Assembly: GCA_913009285.1 (NCBI GenBank)
Contig: CAJVYE010000034.1
Coordinates: 1-8,497 of the forward strand
DNA from: an uncultured Nitrospirota bacterium
GTDB taxonomy: Bacteria; Nitrospinota; Nitrospinia; SZUA-224
Reading direction: 5' to 3'
Length of the DNA stretch: 8,497 nucleotides
Position 1 is the stretch's first letter; every line of letters starts with the position of its first letter. Positions 1 through 5,742 of the stretch are shown here, piece by piece. The notes under the pieces were generated by a model, which was not told the origin of the DNA, ran no database searches, and saw only the letters and a program-made list of their open reading frames with translations. A program made the translations under genes and the position numbers.

Positions 1-108
1 TCTATTTTCAAAAAATAATAAAAATTTGATAAATCACTATATCCGAGAAAGAGCTTCCAGGCAGGCACACCAATACTTACACAAAATTTATACAAAAATA
101 TATTTGTG

Positions 109-128
109 AAAAAGGTGGGACACACCCA
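109..128 (-). terminator. possible weak intrinsic terminator of the yggS-yggU operon
   Basis: Read on the minus strand, TGGG (128-125) and CCCA (119-116) can form a 4-bp stem around a 5-base loop. It is followed by CC and then five T (113-109). It lies about 120 bases beyond the yggU stop, on the far side of the structured element at 128-241. The stem is short and the T run modest, so termination here is an inference. The large hairpins just upstream could do the same work. Confidence 0.3.
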
Positions 129-241
129 ATAAATTACACTGCGTTATCAGTCGAAATCCTCGACGACGTACTACTCAGTAGGGGGCAGACGTAAAACCTG
201 CCCCTACAAGGATTTCTCTTTCTATCCTTGTGTAATTTATT
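128..241. repeat. multi-stem palindromic element (MITE-like repeat or structured RNA)
   Basis: A perfect 12-bp inverted repeat (128-139 AATAAATTACAC with 230-241) encloses three more stems. The first is GTCGA/TCGAC at 150-154/160-164. The second is GTAGGGG(G)CAG/CTGCCCCTAC at 178-188/198-207, with one bulged G. The third is AAGGAT/ATCCTT at 208-213/224-229. The last two hairpins and the right outer arm abut with no spare base, as in a folded junction. It begins 10 bases past the yggU stop. From memory, palindromes containing GTAGGGGC occur as dispersed repeats in environmental genomes. No target-site duplication is evident. It may be a non-autonomous mobile repeat, a transcript 3' end structure, or both. 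Confidence 0.6.
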
Positions 242-251
242 ATCTGAAAAT

Positions 252-560
252 CTATATTAACTTCAAGATATCTTCCTTCTTGACTCCATCGACCCTGATC
301 CTCTTATCTCTACTCTTTTCACCACTGATTATTGTAATTTTAGAGGTACTTATCCCTAACTCATCTGCGAGGAATTTGGTGCAGAGTCTATTAGCACGCC
401 CCTTCAAAGGGGGAGATGTTAGGCGGATCTTAAGAGCAGAGCCATGTAATCCGCTGATCGCATTTCTGGATGCCCTAGGCTGAACCCTCACATTAAATAT
501 AACTCCATCTGAGGTTTCTTCGATCTGAAAACCGATAGTATTACTCCTCCTTTTCCTCAT
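252..560 (-). CDS. yggU: DUF167 / YggU family protein
   Basis: Small conserved protein of unknown function, 102 residues from the ATG chosen here; E. coli YggU is about 96. The family signature is clear: VQPRASRNAI (26-35), GLHGSALKIRLTSPPLKGRAN (37-57, apart from small differences the family core), then FLADELGI (63-70) and ISGEKSRDKRIRV (78-90). It is the last gene of the minus-strand operon and overlaps the end of divIVA by 20 bases. The start is doubtful. The ATG at 560-558 has no Shine-Dalgarno sequence, whereas a strong one (AAGGAGG) lies just downstream of it, inside the reading frame. The only in-frame codon at proper spacing after that is ATC (536-534), which would give 94 residues. 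A TTG at 575-573 is a further option. The family call is secure; the start is not. Confidence 0.88.
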   Translation of the reverse strand: MRKRRSNTIGFQIEETSDGVIFNVRVQPRASRNAISGLHGSALKIRLTSPPLKGRANRLCTKFLADELGISTSKITIISGEKSRDKRIRVDGVKKEDILKLI

Positions 561-1080
561 TGAAGATATTATCAAATTCTACAGCTACCTTCTCTCCATC
601 TTTCCATTTACTGGTAACCGGGGATTCTTTATTCTCCCCTATCTCTGTATCTAATATATTGAGAAAGGACTCAACCGTTAATCTGAGATTAATTGCGAAT
701 CGGCTTTTCTCCTCCCTTAATTTATCTATGTCTTTTTTGATCCTTTCTCCCTCAATATCAGCTCCTCTTAAAATTTCCTTTGCCTTCAGCTCGGCATCTC
801 CTACAAGCGTCTGGGCCTCCTTCTCTGCTATCCCTATGATTGTACTCTTAAATCTCTCGACAGTATCTATCAATTTTTCAAATTTTTCCTTATTTTCCTT
901 TAACTCCTTTATCTCGTTCTCTTTTTTCTTTAACTCTTCATTGAGATCCCTATTCTCACTAATCAGTCCTTCGACATCATCAGCGACTATATCCAGAAAA
1001 GTAGTTACCTCTTCTTTATCAAAGCCGAGGACCTTTGACTTAAACCTTTGTTCTTTTATATTTGCTGGTGATACCTTCAT
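541..1080 (-). CDS. divIVA: DivIVA domain coiled-coil protein
   Basis: Cytoplasmic coiled-coil protein of the DivIVA family (179 residues). Such proteins bind the membrane at poles or division sites and recruit division or wall-growth factors. The N-terminal DivIVA signature is visible: a Pro-Ala-Asn-Ile start, then LGFDKEEVTTFLDIVADDVE (18-37). A long Lys/Glu-rich coiled coil follows (about 38-75), then an Ala-rich helical stretch (80-108), a second charged helix (110-130) and an acidic tail ending EEKEE. The start is well supported: AGAGGAG sits 4-5 bases before the ATG. It follows yggT after 41 bases. At the positions of the membrane-inserting Phe-Arg pair of B. subtilis DivIVA this protein has Val17-Leu18, so membrane binding may differ. 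It could equally be called a DivIVA-like protein of unspecified role. Confidence 0.85.
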   Translation of the reverse strand: MKVSPANIKEQRFKSKVLGFDKEEVTTFLDIVADDVEGLISENRDLNEELKKKENEIKELKENKEKFEKLIDTVERFKSTIIGIAEKEAQTLVGDAELKAKEILRGADIEGERIKKDIDKLREEKSRFAINLRLTVESFLNILDTEIGENKESPVTSKWKDGEKVAVEFDNIFNEEKEE

Positions 1081-1121
1081 TTTTCTCCTCTTTATATTTT
1101 ATATGAGGATTTATATCTCTC

Positions 1122-1418
1122 TTAATGCATATTATAAGCTAACTGCATTAATGATTTCACAAAGAACTCCTGTAGAAAGAATATTACAAATAAAACAATG
1201 ATAGGTGAAAAATCGATCCCGTATGCAATAGGGACACGCCTTCGTATACGATATAGAACAGGCTCTGTAACTTTATAAAGGAATTGTACTATCTGATTAT
1301 ATGGGTCCGGGTTTACCCATGATATTAGGGCCCTTGCAATGATAATATAAAAATAGATATTCAGGGTATAATGTATGATAATAGCAATAGCTTGTATAAA
1401 ATTAGACAAAATATACAT
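1122..1418 (-). CDS. yggT: YggT family membrane protein (single-repeat, YlmG-like)
   Basis: Small integral membrane protein of the YggT/YlmG family, 98 residues. That matches the one-repeat form; E. coli YggT has two repeats and about 188 residues. Two hydrophobic segments are visible (about 7-32 and 69-90), with the family motif RALISWVNPDPYNQIVQFLY (29-48), VTEPVLYRIRR (50-60) and a second conserved stretch IDFSPIIVLFVI (68-79). The reading frame is open to 1481, but the ATG at 1418 is preferred. AAGGAA lies 6 bases upstream, it leaves a 13-base gap to the proC stop, and the extra residues of the longer form would overlap proC. Homologues have been linked to envelope or chloroplast nucleoid organisation and osmotic tolerance, but no biochemical function is settled. 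Its place before divIVA is typical. Confidence 0.88.
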   Translation of the reverse strand: MYILSNFIQAIAIIIHYTLNIYFYIIIARALISWVNPDPYNQIVQFLYKVTEPVLYRIRRRVPIAYGIDFSPIIVLFVIFFLQEFFVKSLMQLAYNMH

Positions 1419-1431
1419 CTTTATTTCCTTA

Positions 1432-2259
1432 TTAAATTTTATTCTGGTTTCTTCCCAATTCTTTAGACCTGAGCGTAGCAACCTCTACAGCATTTATCAT
1501 AGTTGTTCTCAATCCCCCTTCCTCAAGTGTATGTAAGCCAGAAATCGCTGTTCCCCCCGGGGATGTTACCATATCCTTTAATTGTCCGGGATGTTTTCCT
1601 GTCTCTATTACCAGTTTCGCAGCGCCGAGGACGGTCTGAACAGAGAGTGTCATTGAGACATCCCTTGAGAGGCCCATCTTAACACCCGCATCAGCGAGTG
1701 AATCTATAATCAAGAAGATATAGGCCGGACCACTGCCACTTAAACCAGTAACAGCATCTATAAGATCCTCATCCACTATCACTGTTTTACCAACTGCATC
1801 GAATATCTGTTTTGCAATTTTTATATCCTCCTGAGAGGCATTCTCGCTATATGTCAAAGCTGTTGCACCTGCCTGAACAAGGGCAGGTGTATTGGGCATC
1901 GCACGAATTATTCTTAATTTTCTATCCCCCACCTTCTGTATTTTAGAGATAGACACACCAGCGGCAATGGATATAACAAGTTTTGATTCATCAAGGACAT
2001 CAATGATACCCCTTACAACCTTGCTTAGTATCTGTGGTTTGACGGCAAGTATAACTATATCTGCTTTTTGAACAGCTTCGCTATTGTCAGTAGTAGTTTT
2101 AATTTTGTATAGACCTTTCAGGTAATCAAGTCTCTCATTTCGAACATCAGATGCCCATATATTCCTGGGATCTATAAAGGAGGCCTTCAGCAGTCCCTTA
2201 ATCAATGCTTCAGCCATATTACCTGCCCCTATAAAAGCCACTTTCTTTTTCTTTAGCAT
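1432..2259 (-). CDS. proC: pyrroline-5-carboxylate reductase
   Basis: Cytoplasmic enzyme that reduces 1-pyrroline-5-carboxylate to L-proline with NAD(P)H, the last step of proline synthesis. At 275 residues it is full length. The Rossmann nucleotide-binding loop GAGNMAEA is at 11-18, followed by AVKPQ (72-76), AAGVS (99-103) and MPNTPALV (121-128). The C-terminal dimer/active-site domain carries TGLSGSGPAY (171-180) and VTSPGGTAISGL (231-242), the usual signature with Ala where Thr is more common. It starts 8 bases after the yggS stop with no good ribosome site of its own (a GGAGAAAGG lies about 20 bases upstream), which suggests translational coupling to yggS. Pairing of proC with yggS is common in bacteria. 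Confidence 0.96.
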   Translation of the reverse strand: MLKKKKVAFIGAGNMAEALIKGLLKASFIDPRNIWASDVRNERLDYLKGLYKIKTTTDNSEAVQKADIVILAVKPQILSKVVRGIIDVLDESKLVISIAAGVSISKIQKVGDRKLRIIRAMPNTPALVQAGATALTYSENASQEDIKIAKQIFDAVGKTVIVDEDLIDAVTGLSGSGPAYIFLIIDSLADAGVKMGLSRDVSMTLSVQTVLGAAKLVIETGKHPGQLKDMVTSPGGTAISGLHTLEEGGLRTTMINAVEVATLRSKELGRNQNKI

Positions 2260-2267
2260 AATCTGAA

Positions 2268-2960
2268 TTAATTTGGCCTTTCTCCAAAGATAGCAGTACC
2301 AACCCTTATTAATGTTGCCCCTTCTTCTATAGCAACCTCGAAATCACCAGACATCCCCATCGAAATTTCTTTCATTATTACACCTTCGATCCCCTCTCTT
2401 TTTATTTCCTCCTTCATATCCCTGAGCTGTCTGTAATATATTCTCGAATCTTCCGGGTTTTCTGAAAAAGGGGTTATTGTCATCAGCCCTTGGATGGATA
2501 TATTCTTCAGAAGAGAGATCTCCTTGATAAGATCAAGTGTATTCTTTGCATCCACACCATGTTTTGACTCCTCCCCAGAGAGATTCGTTTGAATCAATAC
2601 CTCCATAATTTTTTTTCTCTTCTGAGCATCTTTATTAATCTCTCTTGCTAAAGGGAGAGTATCTACAGAATGGATAAGATCGAACAGATCAAAGATATAT
2701 TTTACCTTATTTCTCTGGAGATGTCCAATAAGGTGCCATCTGACACTATGTCCAATCTCTCCAATTTTTTCCTTTGCTTCCTGAATCCTATTCTCACCAC
2801 ATATCGTTACTCCGCACGATATGGCCTCTTTTATTCTGAAAGGTTCAATAGTCTTTGTGACTGCTATCAATTTGATATCATGTGGATCTCTTCCGACTCT
2901 TTTTGCAGCACTCCTTATGCGACCCCTTATGTTCTCCAGATTTTCAGCTATATCAGACAT
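2268..2960 (-). CDS. yggS: YggS family pyridoxal phosphate-binding protein (PLPBP)
   Basis: PLP-carrying protein of the YggS/YlmE/PROSC family, which buffers PLP and affects amino-acid and keto-acid balance; no catalytic reaction is established. At 230 residues it has the normal length. Lys36 in AVTKT (33-37) matches the PLP-binding lysine. Other signatures are GENRIQEAKEK (55-65), WHLIGHLQRNKVK (75-87), QTNLSGEESKHG (124-135), GLMTI (158-162) and the phosphate-binding C-terminal motif SMGMSGDFEVAIEEGATLIR (200-219), followed by GTAIFGER. It is the first gene of the minus-strand operon, divergent from rng. No clear Shine-Dalgarno precedes the ATG, and a hairpin-forming dyad lies 17-49 bases upstream, so translation may be weak or controlled. 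Confidence 0.95.
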   Translation of the reverse strand: MSDIAENLENIRGRIRSAAKRVGRDPHDIKLIAVTKTIEPFRIKEAISCGVTICGENRIQEAKEKIGEIGHSVRWHLIGHLQRNKVKYIFDLFDLIHSVDTLPLAREINKDAQKRKKIMEVLIQTNLSGEESKHGVDAKNTLDLIKEISLLKNISIQGLMTITPFSENPEDSRIYYRQLRDMKEEIKREGIEGVIMKEISMGMSGDFEVAIEEGATLIRVGTAIFGERPN

Positions 2961-2976
2961 ATCAACAATAGGGTCA

Positions 2977-3009
2977 CTGTTTAGGCATTATTAAATAACA
3001 GCTAAACAG
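2977..3009. promoter_or_regulatory. 8-bp dyad upstream of yggS (leader hairpin or operator)
   Basis: CTGTTTAG at 2977-2984 and CTAAACAG at 3002-3009 form a perfect inverted repeat with a 17-base AT-rich centre. The near edge is 17 bases from the yggS start. If the promoter at 3051-3079 is used, this lies in the yggS 5' leader as an RNA hairpin. Otherwise it could be a protein-binding site. No known regulator motif is recognised. Confidence 0.4.
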
Positions 3010-3050
3010 AATTTAAAAATGAAATAGGATTTAATATCTATCAATAATAG

Positions 3051-3079
3051 TAGATAACATATATAAAACGGGATGTCAA
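3051..3079 (-). promoter_or_regulatory. candidate sigma-70 promoter for the yggS operon
   Basis: On the minus strand a perfect TTGACA -35 (3079-3074) is followed after 17 bases by TATCTA (3056-3051), which matches the -10 consensus at only three positions. Predicted transcription would start near 3044 and give a leader of roughly 80 bases containing the 2977-3009 dyad. The perfect -35 and the position favour it; the poor -10 weakens it. Confidence 0.35.
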
Positions 3080-3086
3080 GATTAAG

Positions 3087-3115
3087 TTGACTCTTTTGAG
3101 CATAGGTGGTAACAT
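3087..3115 (+). promoter_or_regulatory. candidate sigma-70 promoter for rng
   Basis: TTGACT (3087-3092, five of six consensus bases), a 17-base spacer and TAACAT (3110-3115, four of six) form a plausible housekeeping promoter about 85 bases before the rng start. Its -35 is the mirror image of the minus-strand -35 at 3074-3079 across a 7-base centre. Confidence 0.45.
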
Positions 3116-3130
3116 TGGATAAAACAAGTC

Positions 3131-3157
3131 TAAATAATCTAAATAATCCAAATAATC
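3131..3157 (+). repeat. three 9-bp direct repeats upstream of rng
   Basis: TAAATAATC (3131-3139), TAAATAATC (3140-3148) and CAAATAATC (3149-3157) run head to tail between the candidate rng promoter and the rng start, so they would lie in the rng 5' leader. RNase E/G genes are often autoregulated through their AU-rich leaders, but nothing here shows that directly. Simple replication slippage is the plain alternative. Confidence 0.55.
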
Positions 3158-3199
3158 ATAAAAATAAGGATTAATGAAAGAGTGGGATAGGATAAGGAT

Positions 3200-4738
3200 A
3201 TGACTTCTGAAATTATCATTAATACAAATCCGAGAGAAACAAGGGTTGCTCTCCTGGAAAATAATACTATTACAGAACTCTATATTGAATATAGGAAATA
3301 TGAGGGTATTAACGGAAATGTCTATAAAGGTAAGGTGTTAAAGGTTCTGCCAGGAATGCAGGTAGCATTTGTGGATATAGGTCTGGGAAAGGCTGGTTTC
3401 CTCTATGTCTCTGATATAGATGTATTTGATATCATGGATGAATACGAGAGGGAGATGAGAGGTAACAACTATGTCCTGGAAGAAAATGAGACCGACTTCA
3501 GAAAGGTGGGTACTTCCAGAAGGGATAATAAGCCATACCCCATTGAAGAGATATTGCAGAAAGGGCAGGAGATAATTGTTCAGGTATCAAGGAATCCTAT
3601 AGGGACAAAGGGAGCACGTATTACATCATATCTAACACTTCCTGGTCACTTACTAGTCTTTATGCCAACTATTGATCAGGTCGGGGTGTCGAGACGTATA
3701 GAGAGTGAAGCAGAAAGGAAGCGACTCAAAAAACTCATACAGGAAATCAAATCACCAGGTAGTGGTTATATCGTAAGGACCGCCTCAGAAGGAAAGACTA
3801 AAGATGAGATACTCGCTGATATGAATTTTCTTACAAAATTGTGGCAGAACATAAAACAAAAGTCTGAGAAGGCAGCTGCCTCTTCTCTTATTTACAGGGA
3901 TATGGATCTTATATCCAGGACAATCAGGGATCTGTATACCAGAGATGTGGAGAGGATAATAATAGATTCGCAGGAGGAGTATGAACGATGTCTGGATCTT
4001 GTGAATTCATACTTTCCAGATCTTAAGCCACGTATAACATTATATGAGGGGAAGGATCCAATATTTGATGCATATGGATTGGAGATGGAGATAGGAAGGG
4101 CACTTGGGCGTAAGATATGGCTTAAATCGGGAGGTTATATAATTATTGAACAGACAGAGGCCCTAGTTGCGATTGATGTAAATACAGGAAAATATGTAGG
4201 GAAGCGAAATCCGGAAGAGACCTCATTAAAGACAAATCTTGAAGCAGTTAAGGAGATTGTTTATCAGCTTCGTCTCAGGAACATCGGAGGGATTATCATT
4301 TTAGATTTCATAGATATGGAGAAGACTGAGAGCAAGGAAAAGGTATTTAATGCCCTGGACCAGGCCCTTAAAGCAGATAGATCGAGGACTAATATATTAA
4401 AGATATCCGAACTCGGCGTCGTAGAGATGACACGTAAGAGGGTAAGAGAAAACCTATGTAGGATACTATGTACGCCATGTCCTTACTGTGAGGGAAGGGG
4501 TAATATAAAATCTTCAACAACATTATGTTATGAGATCTTTCGTGAAATCCGGAGGATCGTTGATATCTCCTCTTCGAAGAATAAGATACTTGTTAATGTC
4601 CATCCTGTGGTAGCCGATCTCCTCTTTGACGAAGAGAGTCATTACCTGGAGATCATAGAGAAGGAGCTCAACAAAAAAATAATCATAAAAGCAGACTATG
4701 ATCTTCACCAGGAGCAGTACGAAATAAATTTGTTATAA
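3200..4738 (+). CDS. rng: ribonuclease E/G family endoribonuclease (RNase G-like)
   Basis: Single-strand-specific endoribonuclease for mRNA decay and rRNA/tRNA processing, 512 residues, the size of RNase G rather than full RNase E. No long disordered C-terminal scaffold follows. The order is an N-terminal S1-type RNA-binding region (about 36-145, interrupted by an acidic insertion at about 76-118), a 5' sensor/RNase H-like part, then the DNase I-like catalytic core. The core has GGYIIIEQTEALVAIDVNTG (311-330) with catalytic Asp326 and IILDFIDM (366-373) with Asp369. Their 43-residue spacing equals that of Asp303/Asp346 in E. coli RNase E. A zinc-link CPYC (427-430) follows in CTPCPYCEGRG. The start has AGGA 7 bases upstream. 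It is divergent from yggS and 67 bases before htpX. RNase G versus a truncated RNase E role cannot be told from sequence alone. Confidence 0.95.
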   Translation: MTSEIIINTNPRETRVALLENNTITELYIEYRKYEGINGNVYKGKVLKVLPGMQVAFVDIGLGKAGFLYVSDIDVFDIMDEYEREMRGNNYVLEENETDFRKVGTSRRDNKPYPIEEILQKGQEIIVQVSRNPIGTKGARITSYLTLPGHLLVFMPTIDQVGVSRRIESEAERKRLKKLIQEIKSPGSGYIVRTASEGKTKDEILADMNFLTKLWQNIKQKSEKAAASSLIYRDMDLISRTIRDLYTRDVERIIIDSQEEYERCLDLVNSYFPDLKPRITLYEGKDPIFDAYGLEMEIGRALGRKIWLKSGGYIIIEQTEALVAIDVNTGKYVGKRNPEETSLKTNLEAVKEIVYQLRLRNIGGIIILDFIDMEKTESKEKVFNALDQALKADRSRTNILKISELGVVEMTRKRVRENLCRILCTPCPYCEGRGNIKSSTTLCYEIFREIRRIVDISSSKNKILVNVHPVVADLLFDEESHYLEIIEKELNKKIIIKADYDLHQEQYEINLL

Positions 4739-4756
4739 TTGAAATAATTCGATGCT

Positions 4757-4785
4757 TTGAGAGTAATGATGTATTTTGATAAGAT
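4757..4785 (+). promoter_or_regulatory. weak candidate promoter for htpX
   Basis: TTGAGA (4757-4762) and TAAGAT (4780-4785) are 17 bases apart and match consensus at five and four positions. This would give a leader of only about 14 bases before the htpX ATG. Read-through from rng is an equally good explanation for htpX expression. Confidence 0.3.
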
Positions 4786-4805
4786 TTAAATGGAAGTAGG
4801 TAAAG

Positions 4806-5657
4806 ATGAATACAATAAAAACCGGCATACTTTTAACCGGATTGACTCTTCTCTTTATCTTTGCAGGTGGTGCATTAGGAGGGGGGGGTGGGATGAAGAT
4901 GGCCTTCTTCTTCGCCTGCATCATGAATGTTGGAGCATACTGGTTCAGCGATAAGATTGTTCTTAAGATGTACAAGGCCCAGGAGGTAACTGAAGCAGAG
5001 GCCCCGGAACTTTACAGCATAGTAAGGGAGCTTTCCATGAGGGCTGAATTACCGATGCCAAAGGTATATATAATCCCTAAAGATACACCCAATGCCTTTG
5101 CTACAGGGAGAAATCCTTCTCATGCAGCGGTAGCAGTAACAAATGGGATTATGAAACTTCTTAGCAGGGAAGAGCTCAAAGGAGTCCTTGCCCATGAACT
5201 CGCACATGTTAAACACAGGGATATCCTGATAGGGACTATAGCAGCCACAATAGCAGGGGCTATTAGTATGCTGGCATCTATGGCAAAATGGGCGATGATA
5301 TTCGGTGGTGGGAGGAGTAGTGATGATGAAGATGGAAATCTCTTTGCTGTAATAGCTATGATGATACTTGCCCCTATTGCTGCTCTTCTAATTCAGATGG
5401 CTATATCGAGGTCCAGGGAGTATCAGGCAGATGAAGGTGGTGCAAGGATAAGCGGCAGTCCTTTTCCTTTAGCTCATGCATTAGAAAAATTACAAAGAGG
5501 TGCTCAGATGATACCAATGAATGCCAATCCTTCCACAGCTCATATGTTCATTGTTAATCCCCTGACCGGAAAGGGGATTACTAATCTATTTAGTACACAT
5601 CCCCCAATTAAAGAGCGGATCAGGAGACTTGAGAGTATAAATTTAAGTAAGCAATAA
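4806..5657 (+). CDS. htpX: HtpX family membrane zinc metalloprotease
   Basis: Inner-membrane M48 endopeptidase that degrades misfolded membrane proteins alongside FtsH. At 283 residues it is full length. Two N-terminal membrane segments are seen (about 7-24 and 30-47, split by a Gly-rich turn), then the cytoplasmic protease part with HELAH at 130-134 (zinc ligands His130, His134; catalytic Glu131). Two further hydrophobic segments follow (about 141-166 and 178-199), then SRSREYQAD (201-209), whose Glu205 is the third zinc ligand. FSTHPP (262-267) and RIRRL (271-275) are typical C-terminal motifs. AGG lies 5 bases before the ATG. A run of eight G at 4881-4888 encodes part of the Gly-rich turn. 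Such genes are often stress-induced, but no heat-shock or CpxR site is seen here. Confidence 0.96.
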   Translation: MNTIKTGILLTGLTLLFIFAGGALGGGGGMKMAFFFACIMNVGAYWFSDKIVLKMYKAQEVTEAEAPELYSIVRELSMRAELPMPKVYIIPKDTPNAFATGRNPSHAAVAVTNGIMKLLSREELKGVLAHELAHVKHRDILIGTIAATIAGAISMLASMAKWAMIFGGGRSSDDEDGNLFAVIAMMILAPIAALLIQMAISRSREYQADEGGARISGSPFPLAHALEKLQRGAQMIPMNANPSTAHMFIVNPLTGKGITNLFSTHPPIKERIRRLESINLSKQ

Positions 5658-5708
5658 TATAGTAGGCAGTAAGCAGTAAGCAGAAGCCATATACTCCTTA
5701 TTGCTTAC
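5647..5708. repeat. 11-bp inverted repeat with heptamer repeats between htpX and the DUF1844 gene
   Basis: GTAAGCAATAA (5647-5657, ending on the htpX stop codon) and TTATTGCTTAC (5698-5708) pair perfectly across 40 bases. The interior holds tandem GCAGTAA units (5666-5672, 5673-5679, then a partial GCAG), so GTAAGC occurs three times and each copy could pair with GCTTAC at 5703-5708. No T run follows, so it is not a standard terminator. It may act as an mRNA-stabilising 3' structure or be an intergenic repeat. Confidence 0.55.
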
Positions 5709-5742
5709 CAAGTCGTGGTTAAATTTAAAGGAGAGGTTTAAA

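Noticed and set aside
80..108. CACAAA/TTTGTG inverted repeat in the AT-rich left end
   Set aside because: Six AT-rich base pairs with a 17-base loop are expected by chance in such sequence; no gene-linked context.
560..1201. 213-residue plus-strand frame opposite divIVA
   Set aside because: Ser/Phe/Leu-rich composition is the mirror of the Lys/Glu-rich DivIVA coiled coil. It has no ribosome site and no recognisable family.
1419..1481. Longer YggT starting upstream, inside proC
   Set aside because: The extra residues do not resemble the family and would overlap proC; the ATG at 1418 has AAGGAA at proper spacing.
2670..2984. 104-residue plus-strand frame opposite yggS
   Set aside because: It lies wholly over a well-conserved YggS coding region and shows no motif of its own.
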